Source: Arenimonas sp. SCN 70-307
GTDB taxonomy: Bacteria; Pseudomonadota; Gammaproteobacteria; Xanthomonadales; Xanthomonadaceae
Assembly: GCF_001724815.1 (NCBI RefSeq)
Contig: NZ_MEDO01000014.1
Span: forward strand, 186,001-250,000
Length of the DNA: 64,000 nucleotides
Reading direction: 5' to 3'
The notes under the pieces are model-generated. The model searched no databases. It was not told the DNA's origin and was given only the letters and a program-made list of their open reading frames with translations. Shown in pieces: positions 26,341-40,000 of this stretch (within the stretch, counting starts at the first letter, position 1; the number at the start of each line of letters is the position of its first letter). A program made the position numbers and the translations under genes.

Positions 26341-27151
26341 GCAAGAGCGGGCCGTAACCGGCGCGGTAGTCGGGAAACGCCGGCGCCCAGCCGCTGGCGC
26401 GCAGGCGGGCATTCGACACGCGGCGGCCGCTTTCCGGGCCCGGAGGCGGCGAGGGCACGGCCGGCAGGCCCTCGCGTTCGCGAACCCAGGCCAGCACTTC
26501 GCATTCGAGCGCCGGCAGGTCGTCGTTGCCCAGGTAAAGCGGCGCCGGCGACGGCAGCACCAGCAGGTGCGCCAGCGCGGCGGCGGCGTCCTCGACGTGG
26601 ATGCGGTTGCCCCAGCGGCGCGCGCCCGGCTCGCCGGCGCGGGCGCGGCGCAGCAGCCACTCGCGGCCCGGGCCGTACAGGCCCGACAGGCGCAGTGAAA
26701 CGCCGCCGGGATGCGCGGCCAGCAAGGCCTCGGCCTCGCGCAGCACCTCGCCGTTGAAGGCCGGCGGCCGCGCCGGCGTGGTTTCGTCCACCCACTCGCC
26801 GGCGTCCTCGCCGTAGACGGCGGTGGACGAGGTCATCAGCACGCGCAGCGCCTGGCTGGCTTCGAGCAGGCGCTGCAGGCCTTCGACATAAAGCGCGCGG
26901 TAGGCGGCCGGCTCGCGGGCGTCGGGCGCCGCGCAGAACACCAGCGCCGCGCACTCGCGCGGCAGTGCCTGCAGGCCGCGGCCGCTGGCCAGGTCGGCCT
27001 GCAGCGTGCGGATGCCGGGGCCGGCCTCGACGGCGCTGCGGCGCAGGCTGATGACCTCGGTGCCGGCAGCGGCCAGGCGGCGCGCCAGCCGGCCGCCAAC
27101 GTCGCCCGCCCCCGCCACCACCACCGGCCCGCCTTGGTTTGTCCCGGCCAT
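26321..27151 (-). CDS. NAD-dependent epimerase/dehydratase family (SDR)
   Basis: [24 protein letters not shown]...[10 protein letters not shown]...[13 protein letters not shown]; start set at ATG 27151. Confidence 0.82.
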   Translation of the reverse strand: MAGTNQGGPVVVAGAGDVGGRLARRLAAAGTEVISLRRSAVEAGPGIRTLQADLASGRGLQALPRECAALVFCAAPDAREPAAYRALYVEGLQRLLEASQALRVLMTSSTAVYGEDAGEWVDETTPARPPAFNGEVLREAEALLAAHPGGVSLRLSGLYGPGREWLLRRARAGEPGARRWGNRIHVEDAAAALAHLLVLPSPAPLYLGNDDLPALECEVLAWVREREGLPAVPSPPPGPESGRRVSNARLRASGWAPAFPDYRAGYGPLLLSPTER

Positions 27152-27213
27152 GCCCGTCCCTTTGCGCGATCCACACGCGGTCGCGATGCGCCCGGATGCT
27201 AGCATCGGGCCCC

Positions 27214-27753
27214 ATGAATCCCGCGCCAAACCTCGTGCTCGTCGGCCCCATGGGCGCGGGCAAGACCTCGATCGGCAGGCAGCTGGCCAGGCGCCTGGAC
27301 CTGGCCTTCGTCGACTGCGACCACCTGCTCGAGGAGCGCACCGGCGTGGCCGTGCCCGTCATCTTCGAATGCGAGGGCGAGGCGGGCTTCCGCCAGCGCG
27401 AGGCGGCCCTGGTGGCCGAACTGATGCAGGGCCGCGGCCAGCTGGTGGCCACCGGCGGCGGCGCCGTGCTCGACGAGGCCAACCGGCGCGCGCTGTCGGC
27501 GCGCGGCTTCGTGGTGTGGCTGCAGGCCAGCGTGCCGCAGCAGCTCGAGCGCCTGGCCCGCGACCGCAGCCGCCCGCTGCTGGCCGGCAGCGACAAGCAG
27601 GCCCGGCTCGAGGCCCTGGCCGCCCAGCGCGGGCCGATCTATGCCGCGCTGGCCGACCTGGCCTTCGATGCCGACGGCCTGAGCGTGGCCGCGGCCACGG
27701 ATCGCCTGCACGCGCAGGTACAGGCGCACTGGCAGCGCGTGGAGGCGGCATGA
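27214..27753 (+). CDS. aroK: Shikimate kinase
   Basis: [51 protein letters not shown]. Confidence 0.95.
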   Translation: MNPAPNLVLVGPMGAGKTSIGRQLARRLDLAFVDCDHLLEERTGVAVPVIFECEGEAGFRQREAALVAELMQGRGQLVATGGGAVLDEANRRALSARGFVVWLQASVPQQLERLARDRSRPLLAGSDKQARLEALAAQRGPIYAALADLAFDADGLSVAAATDRLHAQVQAHWQRVEAA

Positions 27754-28829
27754 GCGACATCCGCGAACTTGAAGTCGCGCTCGGCGCGCGTCGCTACCCC
27801 ATCCGCATCGGCCGCGGCCTGCTCGGCGAGGGCGCCGCGCTGGCCGCGCTGGTGCCGGGCCGGCATGCGCTGGTGGTCACCGACGCCAACGTGGCGCCGC
27901 ACTATCTGCCCCACGTTCAGTCGGCGCTGGCGGGCAAGCAGCTGGGCACCGTGGTGCTGCCGCCGGGCGAGCAGGAAAAAACGCTGGCGCGCTTTGGCGA
28001 AGTGATGGCCGCGCTGGCCGCGCTCGGCGCCAGCCGCGACGCGACCATCATCGCCCTCGGTGGTGGCGTGGTCGGCGACCTGGCCGGCTTCGCGGCCGCC
28101 TGCTGGATGCGCGGCGTGCGCTTCGTGCAGCTGCCGACCACGCTGCTGGCGATGGTGGACAGCTCGGTGGGCGGCAAGACGGCGGTCGACCTGCCGCAGG
28201 GCAAGAACCTGGTCGGCGCCTTCCACCAGCCGGCGGCCGTCGTCGCCGACACCGCGACGCTCGATACGCTGCCGGCGCGCGAGCTGCGCGCGGGCCTGGC
28301 CGAGGTGGTGAAGTACGGCGCGCTCGGCGACGCCGCCTTCTTCGCCTGGCTCGAGGAGCACGCCGACGCGCTGCTCGCGCGCGAGCCGGCGGTGCTGGCC
28401 GAGGCCATCGCCCGCTGCTGCGCGCACAAGGCCGGCATCGTGGCGCGCGACGAAACCGAGCGCGGCGAGCGCATGCTGCTCAACCTGGGCCACACCTTCG
28501 GCCACGCCATCGAAACCGAACAGGGCTACGGCGGGCTGCTGCACGGCGAAGCGGTGGCCGTGGGCATGGTGCTCGCCGCCCGGCTGTCGGCCCAGCTGGG
28601 CCGCGCCCCGGCCGCCGACGCCGGGCGCCTGGCTACCCTGCTCACCCGCCTCGGCCTGCCCACCGCCATCCCGCCCGGCCTCGACCCCGACGCGCTGCTC
28701 GCCCGCATGCGCCTGGACAAAAAAGCCGTCTCCGGCACTCTGCGCCTGATCGTCTGGCGCGGCCTCGGCCAGGCCGAAATCGCCAACGACATCCCCGACA
28801 CCGCCCTGCTTCCCGTACTCCGCCCCTGA
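27750..28829 (+). CDS. aroB: 3-dehydroquinate synthase
   Basis: [59 protein letters not shown]. Confidence 0.96.
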   Translation: MSDIRELEVALGARRYPIRIGRGLLGEGAALAALVPGRHALVVTDANVAPHYLPHVQSALAGKQLGTVVLPPGEQEKTLARFGEVMAALAALGASRDATIIALGGGVVGDLAGFAAACWMRGVRFVQLPTTLLAMVDSSVGGKTAVDLPQGKNLVGAFHQPAAVVADTATLDTLPARELRAGLAEVVKYGALGDAAFFAWLEEHADALLAREPAVLAEAIARCCAHKAGIVARDETERGERMLLNLGHTFGHAIETEQGYGGLLHGEAVAVGMVLAARLSAQLGRAPAADAGRLATLLTRLGLPTAIPPGLDPDALLARMRLDKKAVSGTLRLIVWRGLGQAEIANDIPDTALLPVLRP

Positions 28830-28851
28830 CCCAGCCCCACAAGGCGAGAAG

Positions 28852-28877
28852 ATTCGCGCCTGAAGGCGCTCCTACAG
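28852..28877 (-). repeat. REP-like palindrome attcgcgcctgaaggcgctcctacag
   Basis: Same family as 11663-11726, just after the aroB stop. Confidence 0.8.
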
Positions 28878-28928
28878 GGGGCGTTGGGTGGGACGGGGTC
28901 GTGGGGTACGGGATACAATGGGGGACTT

Positions 28929-29183
28929 ATGCGCCTGTTGCTGCAGCAAAAACCCGGTCCCGGCGAACAGCCCAAGTACGTCCAGCTCATCCTCCAGCAG
29001 GATTTGCTGGGCGGCTGGAGCCTGCTGCGCGAAACCGGCCAGATCGGCGGCAAGGTGCAACTCAAGCGCGAACAGTTCCTCGAGCGTGATGCCGCCCTGT
29101 CGGCGTTCGAGAAGGCCCGCGATGCCCAGGTCCGCAAGGGTTTCCAGGTCATGTTCGCCCAGGGCGCCGACGCGCCGCGTTGA
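28929..29183 (+). CDS. Small WGR-domain-like protein
   Basis: 84 aa [50 protein letters not shown]; aligned ahead of hemE. Confidence 0.7.
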   Translation: MRLLLQQKPGPGEQPKYVQLILQQDLLGGWSLLRETGQIGGKVQLKREQFLERDAALSAFEKARDAQVRKGFQVMFAQGADAPR

Positions 29184-29196
29184 ACGAAGGATTGCC

Positions 29197-30267
<1,071 letters not shown>

Positions 30268-33200
30268 TCAGCCCGGGGGGCGCGCGTCGCCGTCTTCGCG
30301 CGGCGCGGCCGCCCACAGTGAACGCAACGCCTCGGCCAGCATCGTGCCGGTCACCGGCTTCCTCAGGAAACCCTTCATGCCGGCGGCGCGGGCCTCGCGC
30401 TCGGCCGCCGCGTCGGCACGCGCGGTGATCGCCAGCAGCGGCATGTGCTGGCCCTGGCGGCGCAGCAGGCGCGCCAGTTCGAGACCGTCGAGGCCCGGCA
30501 GGTCGAGATCGAGCAGCGCAGCATCAAAGGGTCCGCTGGCCAGGGCCGAGAGCGCCGCCAGGCCGTGCGCCGCGTGCTCCACGGCGTGGCCCTGTCGCTC
30601 GAGCAGGCCCTGCACCACCTGCGCCACCACCGCATCGTCCTCGACCAGCAGCAGGCGGCGACCAACATGGCCTGCGGCCCGCGGTGCCCGCGCCGCCGGC
30701 GCCACCGCCGGCAGCACCACGGCGGGCAAGGGCAGTTCGACGCGAAAGGTGGCGCCCTGCCCCGGTTCGCTGCTCACGGAGATCGAGCCGCCCATCGCCG
30801 CGGCGAGCTCCTGGCTGATCGCCAGACCGAGACCGCTGCCGCCGTAGCGGCCCGAGGCGCGGCCGGGCGTGCCCTGCTCGAAGCGCTGGAACAGGCGCGC
30901 CTGCTGGCCTGTGGCCAGGCCCGGGCCGGTGTCGCGCACCAGGATGGCCACGCCCTGGGGCGCACGCACGCCCACGTGCAGGGCCACGCCGCCCTTCTCG
31001 CAGAACTTGATGGCGTTGCTGGCTAGGTTGAGCAGGATCTGCCGCACCCGCGTGGCGTCGCCGCGCAGGCAGCCGGGCACGTCGCCGTCGCAGCGCAGGG
31101 TGAAGGCCAGGCCCTTGGCTTCGGCCAGCGGCCGCAGCAGGCCTGAAAGTTCGTCGAGCAGCGGGCGCAGCGCGAAGGGCGCGTCCTCGAGCTCGAGCTT
31201 GCCCGCTTCGATGCGGGCCAGGTCGAGCGTGTCGTTCACCAGCCGAAGCAGGTGGCGGCCGGCGCCCTGGATGGCGTCGACACGCGCGCGCTGCTCGGGG
31301 TCGAGCGCGCTGCCCTGCAGCAGCTCGGCCATGCCGAGCACGCCGGTCATGGGCGTGCGGATTTCGTGGCCGAGCGTGGCCAGGAAACGGGTCTTGGCTT
31401 CGGAGTTCTGCTCGGCCAGCTGCTGGCGCGCCTGCGCCAGCCGCCAGGCTTCGCGCCGCCGCAGGCGGGAGCGGTGCCCCTGAGCAGCCAGCGTGAGCAG
31501 CACCAGGCCAGCCAGCCCGCCGCCGGCCAGGGCCGTGCGCGTGCGCCACCAGGGCGGATCGACCAGCACGGTGATGCGGTGCGTCGGCGACCACGCGCCA
31601 TCGGGCAGCGCGCCCTCGACGTGCAGTTCGAAGCGGCCCGGCCCGAGGCGCGGAAAGACGCGCTCGCCGTGCGCACCGACTTCCACCCAGCCGGCGTCGT
31701 AACCCTCGAGCCGGAAGCGGTAGCGATGCGCCGCCGGCTCGACGAAGGACAGCAGCCGCGCCGAAGCGCGCAGGTCCTGGTCGGCGGGCCCGAGCCGCAG
31801 CAGGGTGGTGTCGGGCGGCAGCGCCAGCTCGCGCCCCTCGCGCCGCAGGCGCAGCGACTCGATCGCCACCGGCGGCGGCGCCAGCGCACGACGATCCAGC
31901 CGCCGCGTGTCGAAGCGCTGCAGGCCGCGCGCGGTGAGCGCAAGGCCGTGGCCGCCGGGCGACACCCACAGCCCGTGCTCGCCCAATTCCTGCACGGCCA
32001 GGCCGTCGCCGATGCCGAAGCGGCGCAGCGCACCCGCGGACGGATCGAGCCGCCACAGCCCCCGCGGCGTGGCCAGCCACAGCGCGCCGCCCGGGTCGCG
32101 CGCCAGCTGCAGCGCCTCCACCGCCGGCACGCCGTCGCCGGCATCGAATTCGTGCCGCGGCTGCAGCACGCCGTCGCGCCAGAGCAGCCCCACCAGCCGC
32201 GCCGGCGCCGCGAGCCAGACCTGGCCATCGGGGTCGGCATGCAGCTCGCGCCAATCTCCGGCGGGCGCGCCCGGCACCGGCACGAAGGCGCCGGCGTGGT
32301 CGGACCAGCGCTGCAGCCCATCGGCCGTGGTTCGCCAGGGCTGGCCCTCGGGGCCGAGCCACAGCGGCAGGCCGGCGGCCACCTCGCGTGGCGGCGCGGT
32401 CTCGTCGGGCCAGTGCAGCGACGCCGCTTCGCCCACGGCCCACAGGCTGCCGTCGCCCGCCGGCAGCCATTGCCGCACCGGCCAGGCGGCGTCGGGCAGG
32501 GCTTCGCGCCGGAAGCCGCGCGCCACCGGCCGAAGGCGCCAGAGGCGCGCACCCTGGGCCACCCGCAGGCTGCCGTCGGCCAGCGCCGCGAACGCGGTGA
32601 CCGGCGCGTCGGGCAAGGCCGGCTGCACCGGCACGGCTTCGCGCCCGCCCGGGCCGGCGGCAACGCGCCAGAGCAGGCCGTCTTCCAGCCACCACGCCGC
32701 GTCCGCTTCCGCGCCCGCGGCGGCGTCCCCGGCCATGGCCAGCAGCCCCGGGCCGCCGGCGCCGGGCACGAAACCGAAGCTCGCCCACGAAGGCGGCAGC
32801 GACAGCAGGCCCTGGTCGCGGGTGCCGAACCACAGGCCACCTTCGCGGTCCTCGAACAGCGAAAGCACCGCGCCCGGCCAGGCCGGCGCCGGCCCCGCGG
32901 CCAGCGGCGGCTCGGCGCGAAGCCCCGCCGGCCCGCCCGACCAGCGCCGCCCCTCGCGGTCCACCAGCGAGGGCGCACCCGGCGGCGCGGACAACGCGCC
33001 ATCCACCGGCTCGAAGCGCTGCCGCGCGGCGTCCAGCCGCCACGCGCCGTGCCCGGCCACCTTCACCCGCACGCCGTCTTGCGCATCCACCTGCACGGCC
33101 TCGAGCCGGTTGCCCGGCAGGCTGCCGGGCCGCCCCGGCTCGTGCCGCCAGACGCGAAAACCCAGGCCGTCGTAGCGCGCCAGGCCGTCGGCCGTGGCCA

Positions 33201-33387
33201 GCCACAGGTAGCCGGCGCGGTCCTGGGCGATGGCCTCGACGCGGCTCGAGGGCAGGCCCTCGGCCACGCCATGCACGCGGAACGGCGCCGGCGCCGGCGG
33301 CTGCGCGCGCGGCGCCGCGGGCCAGGCGAGCAGGCACACCAGCGCGACCACCGCCACGCATTGTTCCGGCAGCGATGGCAGGCGCAT
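30268..33387 (-). CDS. Hybrid sensor histidine kinase with periplasmic propeller, Y_Y_Y, HisKA, HATPase, REC
   Basis: 1039 aa; ED(RE)GGLWFGT-type propeller repeats, FLATLGHEIRTPMTGVLGMAELL H-box, GSGLGLAISQELAAAMGG, C-terminal receiver (LLLVEDDAVVAQVVQGLL...LLDLDLPGLDGLEL). Confidence 0.92.
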   Translation of the reverse strand: MRLPSLPEQCVAVVALVCLLAWPAAPRAQPPAPAPFRVHGVAEGLPSSRVEAIAQDRAGYLWLATADGLARYDGLGFRVWRHEPGRPGSLPGNRLEAVQVDAQDGVRVKVAGHGAWRLDAARQRFEPVDGALSAPPGAPSLVDREGRRWSGGPAGLRAEPPLAAGPAPAWPGAVLSLFEDREGGLWFGTRDQGLLSLPPSWASFGFVPGAGGPGLLAMAGDAAAGAEADAAWWLEDGLLWRVAAGPGGREAVPVQPALPDAPVTAFAALADGSLRVAQGARLWRLRPVARGFRREALPDAAWPVRQWLPAGDGSLWAVGEAASLHWPDETAPPREVAAGLPLWLGPEGQPWRTTADGLQRWSDHAGAFVPVPGAPAGDWRELHADPDGQVWLAAPARLVGLLWRDGVLQPRHEFDAGDGVPAVEALQLARDPGGALWLATPRGLWRLDPSAGALRRFGIGDGLAVQELGEHGLWVSPGGHGLALTARGLQRFDTRRLDRRALAPPPVAIESLRLRREGRELALPPDTTLLRLGPADQDLRASARLLSFVEPAAHRYRFRLEGYDAGWVEVGAHGERVFPRLGPGRFELHVEGALPDGAWSPTHRITVLVDPPWWRTRTALAGGGLAGLVLLTLAAQGHRSRLRRREAWRLAQARQQLAEQNSEAKTRFLATLGHEIRTPMTGVLGMAELLQGSALDPEQRARVDAIQGAGRHLLRLVNDTLDLARIEAGKLELEDAPFALRPLLDELSGLLRPLAEAKGLAFTLRCDGDVPGCLRGDATRVRQILLNLASNAIKFCEKGGVALHVGVRAPQGVAILVRDTGPGLATGQQARLFQRFEQGTPGRASGRYGGSGLGLAISQELAAAMGGSISVSSEPGQGATFRVELPLPAVVLPAVAPAARAPRAAGHVGRRLLLVEDDAVVAQVVQGLLERQGHAVEHAAHGLAALSALASGPFDAALLDLDLPGLDGLELARLLRRQGQHMPLLAITARADAAAEREARAAGMKGFLRKPVTGTMLAEALRSLWAAAPREDGDARPPG

Positions 33388-33453
33388 GCACCCTCCCGTA
33401 ACGGATGCGGCCTAGACTAGCCACCGTACCGATGCACGAGGGTCGGAAAACCG

Positions 33454-34080
33454 ATGAATCGGCTGAGGAAAGGGCTGTGTTGTCTGCTCCTGCTGTGCGC
33501 CGGCAGCGCGGCTGCCGCCGACGCGCCCGCATGGCGGCTCGATCCGGCGCACACGCGCGTGCTCTTCCGCGTCGACCACGCCGGCTTCTCGACCGCGCTC
33601 GGCCTGCTGCCGGCGATCGAAGGCGAGCTGCGTTTCGACCCCGACGACTGGGCCACGGCCCGGGTCGAGGCGCGCGTGCCGCTGGCGCAACTGCAGCTGG
33701 GCGACGAGGCCTGGAACCAGACCATGCTCTCGCGCAGCTGGTTCGACGCCGGGAACCACCCGCTGGCGCAGTTCCGCTCCACCCGGGTCGAGCCCACCGG
33801 CGAGGGCACGGCGCGGGTGCACGGCGTGCTGCAGCTGCGCGGCGTGGAAAAGCCGCTCGTGCTGGACGTGCGCCTGAACAAGCTGGGCCGCAACCCGGTG
33901 GGTTTCCGCCGCACCGTGGGCTTCAGCGCCAGCGCCACGCTCGACCGCCGCGACTTCGGGCTCGAGCGCTGGACCAACCTGGTGGGCAGCGCCGTCGCGC
34001 TGGAAATCCAGCTCGAGGCGGTACGCTCCAACGACGGGTCCGACAAGGAGAACGGCAATGCCGATCCGCAACACGACTGA
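33454..34080 (+). CDS. YceI family protein
   Basis: Signal peptide, WRLDPAHTRVLFRVDHAGFSTALGLL...RTVGFSASATLDRRDFGLERW. Confidence 0.88.
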   Translation: MNRLRKGLCCLLLLCAGSAAAADAPAWRLDPAHTRVLFRVDHAGFSTALGLLPAIEGELRFDPDDWATARVEARVPLAQLQLGDEAWNQTMLSRSWFDAGNHPLAQFRSTRVEPTGEGTARVHGVLQLRGVEKPLVLDVRLNKLGRNPVGFRRTVGFSASATLDRRDFGLERWTNLVGSAVALEIQLEAVRSNDGSDKENGNADPQHD

Positions 34081-34624
34081 ACGCTGGGGCTGGGTGAGCC
34101 TGTCGATCCACTGGCTGACGGTGGCCATGGTGCTGGGCCTGGTGGCGGTGGGCCTGCTGATGCAGGAGCTGCCCAATTCCCCCACCAAGATCCAGGTCTA
34201 CAACCTGCACAAGAGTTTCGGCCTGACCGTGCTGGCGCTCACCGTGCTGCGCCTGCTCTGGCGCCTTTTCGCCGGTACGCCGGCGCCGGTGGCCGGCACG
34301 CCGGCCTGGCAGCGCTTCGCCGCGCAGGCCTCGCACGGCGCGCTGTACGTCATCCTGCTGGCGATGCCGCTCAGCGGCTGGCTGTACAACTCGGCCTCGG
34401 GTTTCCCGCTCAAGTGGTTCGGCCTGTTCGGCCTGCCCAAGCTCAGCGCCTACGACCCGGACGTGAAGGCCTTCGCGCTGTCCATGCACGAATGGCTGTT
34501 TTATGCGCTGGTGCTGATCGTGCTGGTGCATGCCTCCGCGGCCTTCAAGCACCACTACTTCGACCGCGACGCCACGCTGGCGCGCATGACGCCCGGGCTC
34601 AAGCCGCCGGCCGACGCCCCCTGA
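34058..34624 (+). CDS. Cytochrome b561
   Basis: WGWVSLSIHWLTVAMVLGLVAVG...NLHKSFGLTVLALTVLRLLWR; His-containing TM helices. Confidence 0.9.
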   Translation: MPIRNTTERWGWVSLSIHWLTVAMVLGLVAVGLLMQELPNSPTKIQVYNLHKSFGLTVLALTVLRLLWRLFAGTPAPVAGTPAWQRFAAQASHGALYVILLAMPLSGWLYNSASGFPLKWFGLFGLPKLSAYDPDVKAFALSMHEWLFYALVLIVLVHASAAFKHHYFDRDATLARMTPGLKPPADAP

Positions 34625-34640
34625 AATGCCTGGAGATGCA

Positions 34641-35192
34641 ATGAAGCGCCTGATCCCCACCCTGACGATGCTGCTCGCCCTGGCCGCGCCCCTCGCGCAC
34701 GGCGCCGACTGGCAGGCCGGCCCCGGTTCGCGCCTGGGCTTCACCGCCACCTACATGGGCGAAGCCTTCGAGGGCCGCTTCGCGCGCTTCAGCCCCGCCA
34801 TCACCTTCGACCCGGCCAACCTCGCCGGCAGCCGCTTCGACGTGCGCATCGAGTTGGCCAGCGCCGGCACCGACAACGAAGAGCGCGACGAGATGCTGGT
34901 GGGCCCGGAGTTCTTCAACGCCGGCGCGCGCCCCGAGGCGCGCTACGTCGCCACCGCGTTCCGCGCGCTCGGCGGCGACCGCTACGTGGCCGAGGGCGAG
35001 CTCACGCTCAACGGCGTCACCCGCAAGGTGCCGCTCAGCTTCCGCTGGCAGCCCGGCACGCCCGCCGTGCTCGAGGGCGAGGCCACGCTGGCGCGCCTGG
35101 CCTTCAAGGTCGGCGAAGGCGACTGGGCCGACACCGGCCTGCTGCCCGATGAAGTGAAGGTGCGCACGCGCCTGGAGCTGACGGCGAAATGA
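34641..35192 (+). CDS. YceI family protein (second copy)
   Basis: GPGSRLGFTATYMGEAFEGRFARFSPAITFDPANLAGSRFDVRIELASAGT. Confidence 0.88.
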   Translation: MKRLIPTLTMLLALAAPLAHGADWQAGPGSRLGFTATYMGEAFEGRFARFSPAITFDPANLAGSRFDVRIELASAGTDNEERDEMLVGPEFFNAGARPEARYVATAFRALGGDRYVAEGELTLNGVTRKVPLSFRWQPGTPAVLEGEATLARLAFKVGEGDWADTGLLPDEVKVRTRLELTAK

Positions 35193-35232
35193 GGCTTGCA
35201 GGGCGCGGGGGCGGCCGTGCCGCCGCCCGCGC

Positions 35233-35457
35233 TCAGCGCAGGAAGGCGCTGAGCGCCGCGGCGTCGAAGGGCCAGTCGAGCTCGGCGCCGGTGTCCTCGC
35301 GGCGCAGCACGGGGATGCGGGTGCCGTAGCGGGCCTGCAGGCCGATGTCGTCGTCTATCCACAGCGGGTCGAAGTCGGGCACGCCGGCGGCGGCCATCAC
35401 CTCCCAGGCCTGGTCGCACAGGTGGCAGTCGTCGCGCTGGATGAGGGTGAGCTTCAT
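35233..35457 (-). CDS. Glutaredoxin family protein
   Basis: MKLTLIQRDDCHLCDQAWEVMAAAGV...YGTRIPVLRR; CxxC. Confidence 0.85.
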   Translation of the reverse strand: MKLTLIQRDDCHLCDQAWEVMAAAGVPDFDPLWIDDDIGLQARYGTRIPVLRREDTGAELDWPFDAAALSAFLR

Positions 35458-35538
35458 CGTCGTCCCAATGCGCCGGCGTACAGTGGCCGGCGCGTGCAAG
35501 GGGCATAGAATACGGCGTCCCCGGCAAAGCAGCCCACC

Positions 35539-36921
<1,383 letters not shown>

Positions 36922-37039
36922 GCCCCCCGCCCCTCCCTCGGGTTGGGGTGGAATGGCGGTCACGGATTGGTGGGGGGCGGCTTGCCGGCGGCGGGCGGGA
37001 GGCGTAATAGTCGTGGCACGTCCTGCCCCGGAAGCCGCC

Positions 37040-40000
37040 GTGCCTGCACCGCGTCGCGTCCCGAAGCCCTCCCTGTGGTTCGCGCTGCTCTTGCTCGCGG
37101 GCCAGGCGCTGGCGCTGGACCCGGACAAGGCCTTCCACCACTACGTCCGCAACCAGTGGAGCATCGAGGAAGGCCTGCCGCAGATCAGCGGCCTGGCCAT
37201 CGCCCAGGACCGCACGGGCTACCTCTGGGTGGGCACCCAGGCCGGCCTGGCGCGCTTCGACGGCGTGCGCTTCACCACCTTCGACCCTGAAACCGCGCCC
37301 GGCCTGCGCGGCATGTTCATCCACGACCTGCACGTGGACCCGCGCAACCGCGTCTGGGTGGCCACGTATCGCGGCGTGAGCGTTTACGAGAACGGCTTCT
37401 TCCGCTCCCTGCCCGTGGCCGGCGGCGACGCCGGGGCCGGGCTCGACACCACCGACCTGGCCGCGCTGCCCTCGGGCGAAATCATGGTGGCCGCGCCCGA
37501 CGGCGTGTACCGCGCCACCGACACCCGGCTCGAGCGCGTGCACGCGCTGCCGCGGCCGGCCACCTCGCTGCTCGTGCGCGGCGAGGCGCTCTGGGTCGGC
37601 AGCCATGGCCGGGTGTACCGCATCGGCCAGGACGGCATCCAGGTGATGCCACTGCCCGAGGGCGAGGACGATACCGTCGTCACCCACCTGCTCGATGCCC
37701 ACGGCCGCCTCTGGGCCGGCACCACGGCCGGGCTGTTCTTCCGCGAGTCCGACCGCTGGCTGCGCTACGAGGGCGACGCCAAGCTCGCCAGCGCGCCGGT
37801 CGAGGCGCTGTACGAAGACCGCGACGGCAACCTCTGGGTGGCGCTGGTGGACGACCTGGCGCGGCTGCGCGCCGGGCGCGTGGTGGAGGTCGTGCGCGGC
37901 GACGCCAACAGCACGGCCGTGCGCGCGATTTTCGAGGACCGCGAGGGCAACCTCTGGCTGGGCACGCAGTGGGAGGGCGTCACCCGCGTCTGGAACGGCT
38001 GGACGCGCCGCTTCAGCGTCTTCGAGGGCCTGGTGGACCCGGTGCTGTGGTCGGTGGCGCGCGGGCCCGGCGGGCAGCTGTGGGTGGGCAACAACGACGG
38101 CGTGGCGGTGATGCGCGACGGGCGCTTCGAAACCGTCGTGCCCGGCCGCGCCCTGCCCCATCCCAACGCCTACACCCTGCTGCCCGAGCAGGACGTGACG
38201 TGGATAGGCACCCGCCGCGGCGCCGCCGTGCTGCGCGGCGACAAGCTGGAGATCCCGGCCGAACTGGCGCCGATGCGCAGCGCGCAGATCAACGGCATCG
38301 TGCGCGACCGCCGCGGCGCGCTGTGGTTCGCCACCACCCAGGGCCTCTACCGGCTCACCCGCGACGGCCTGCAGGGCTTCGGCACCGCCCACGGCCTGCG
38401 CGACGCGCGCATCCGCGTGCTGCACGAAACCCGCGCCGGCCGGCTGCTGGTGGGCTCGCATTCGGGCCTGTTCGAGTTCGACGACGGCCGGCTGCTGCCG
38501 GTGGGCGCCGACAGCGGCCTGCGCCAGGACCTCGACATCACCGCCATCCACGAGCTGCCCGACGGCCGGCTGCTGGTGGGCGCGCTGTCGGAGGAGATCT
38601 TCCTGTTCGACGGCCAGGCCTGGCACGGCTTCGACAAGTCCAGCGGCATGCCGGTCAACTCGCCCTTCTTCATGACCGAGGACGCCGCCGGTTTCCTGTG
38701 GGTGGCCGGCATCCGCGGCGTGCACCGCGTGCCGCTGGCGGACCTGGCGGACTTCGCCGCCGGGCGCATCGAACGCGTGCGCGGCGAGATGCTGCTCAAC
38801 GAGCGCGGCGACCGCCGCGGCGGCCAGAAGGGTTACTGCTGCAACGGCGCCGGCAACGCCAAGGGCTTCGCCCACGACGGCGAGCTGTGGCTGCCCACGC
38901 GCGACGGCGTGGTGGCGCTGCGCACCGACGGCATCGTCAAGAACGCCACCGCGCCGCGCACGGTGATCGAGCGCATCCGCGTGGGCGAGCTGTGGCGTCC
39001 GGCCGACCCCAGCGCCGACTGGCGGCTGCCGCCGGAGCAGCGCGACCTGGGCTTCGAATTCACCGTGCTCAGCCTGCAGGACCCCAAGAGCGTGCAGCTG
39101 CGCTACCGGCTGGTGGGCTACGACAAGGACTGGCAGCAGCTCGACGACCCGACCCGGCGCAGCGTGAACTACACCAACCTGCCGCCAGGCGCCTACGTGT
39201 TCGAGGCCCAGGGCTCGAACAACGCCGAAACCTGGAGTCCGGCCACGGCGCAGGTGGGTTTCAGCATCCAGCCCTGGTTCCACGAAACGCCGCTGTTCTG
39301 GTGGCTGCTGGCCGGCCTGGCCGGCAGCATCGGCTGGGCCGCCTACCGCCGGCAGCTGCGCAAGCACCTGCGCCAGCGCGAGGCGCTCGAGCAGCTGGTG
39401 AGCCAGCGCACCGAGGCGCTGGAGGTGGCCAACCACCGGCTCGAGGAAGCCAGCCAGACCGATCCGCTCACCGGCCTGCGCAACCGCCGCTACCTGGCCA
39501 CCCAGATCCCGGCCGACATCGCCTACTACGACCGCGAGACGGTGCGCCGCGGCGCGCCGGACGAGGTGATGGTGTTCGCGCTGATCGACATCGACCACTT
39601 CAAGGCCATCAACGACAACTACGGCCACCAGGCCGGCGACCGCGTGCTGCAGCAGATGGCGCAGGTGCTCACCCAGATGGTGCGCACCGGCGACTACATC
39701 GCGCGCTGGGGCGGCGAGGAGTTCCTGGTGGTGTTCCGGCCCATGCCCAACCGGCACCTGCCGATCCTGGGCGAACGCATCTGCCAGGCGGTGTCGTCGC
39801 ATCGCTTCGACGTGGGCGCGGCCGAACCGCTGCAGGTGACCTGCTCGGTGGGCTTCATCGAGTGCCCGCTGTTCCGCGACGCCCGCGGCGGCCTGGGCTG
39901 GGAGCAGATGATCGAACTGGCCGACCGGGCGCTCTACTTCGTGAAGGCGCACGGCCGCAACGGCTGGGCCGCCTACCGCGCCCGCACCGACACCGACCTG

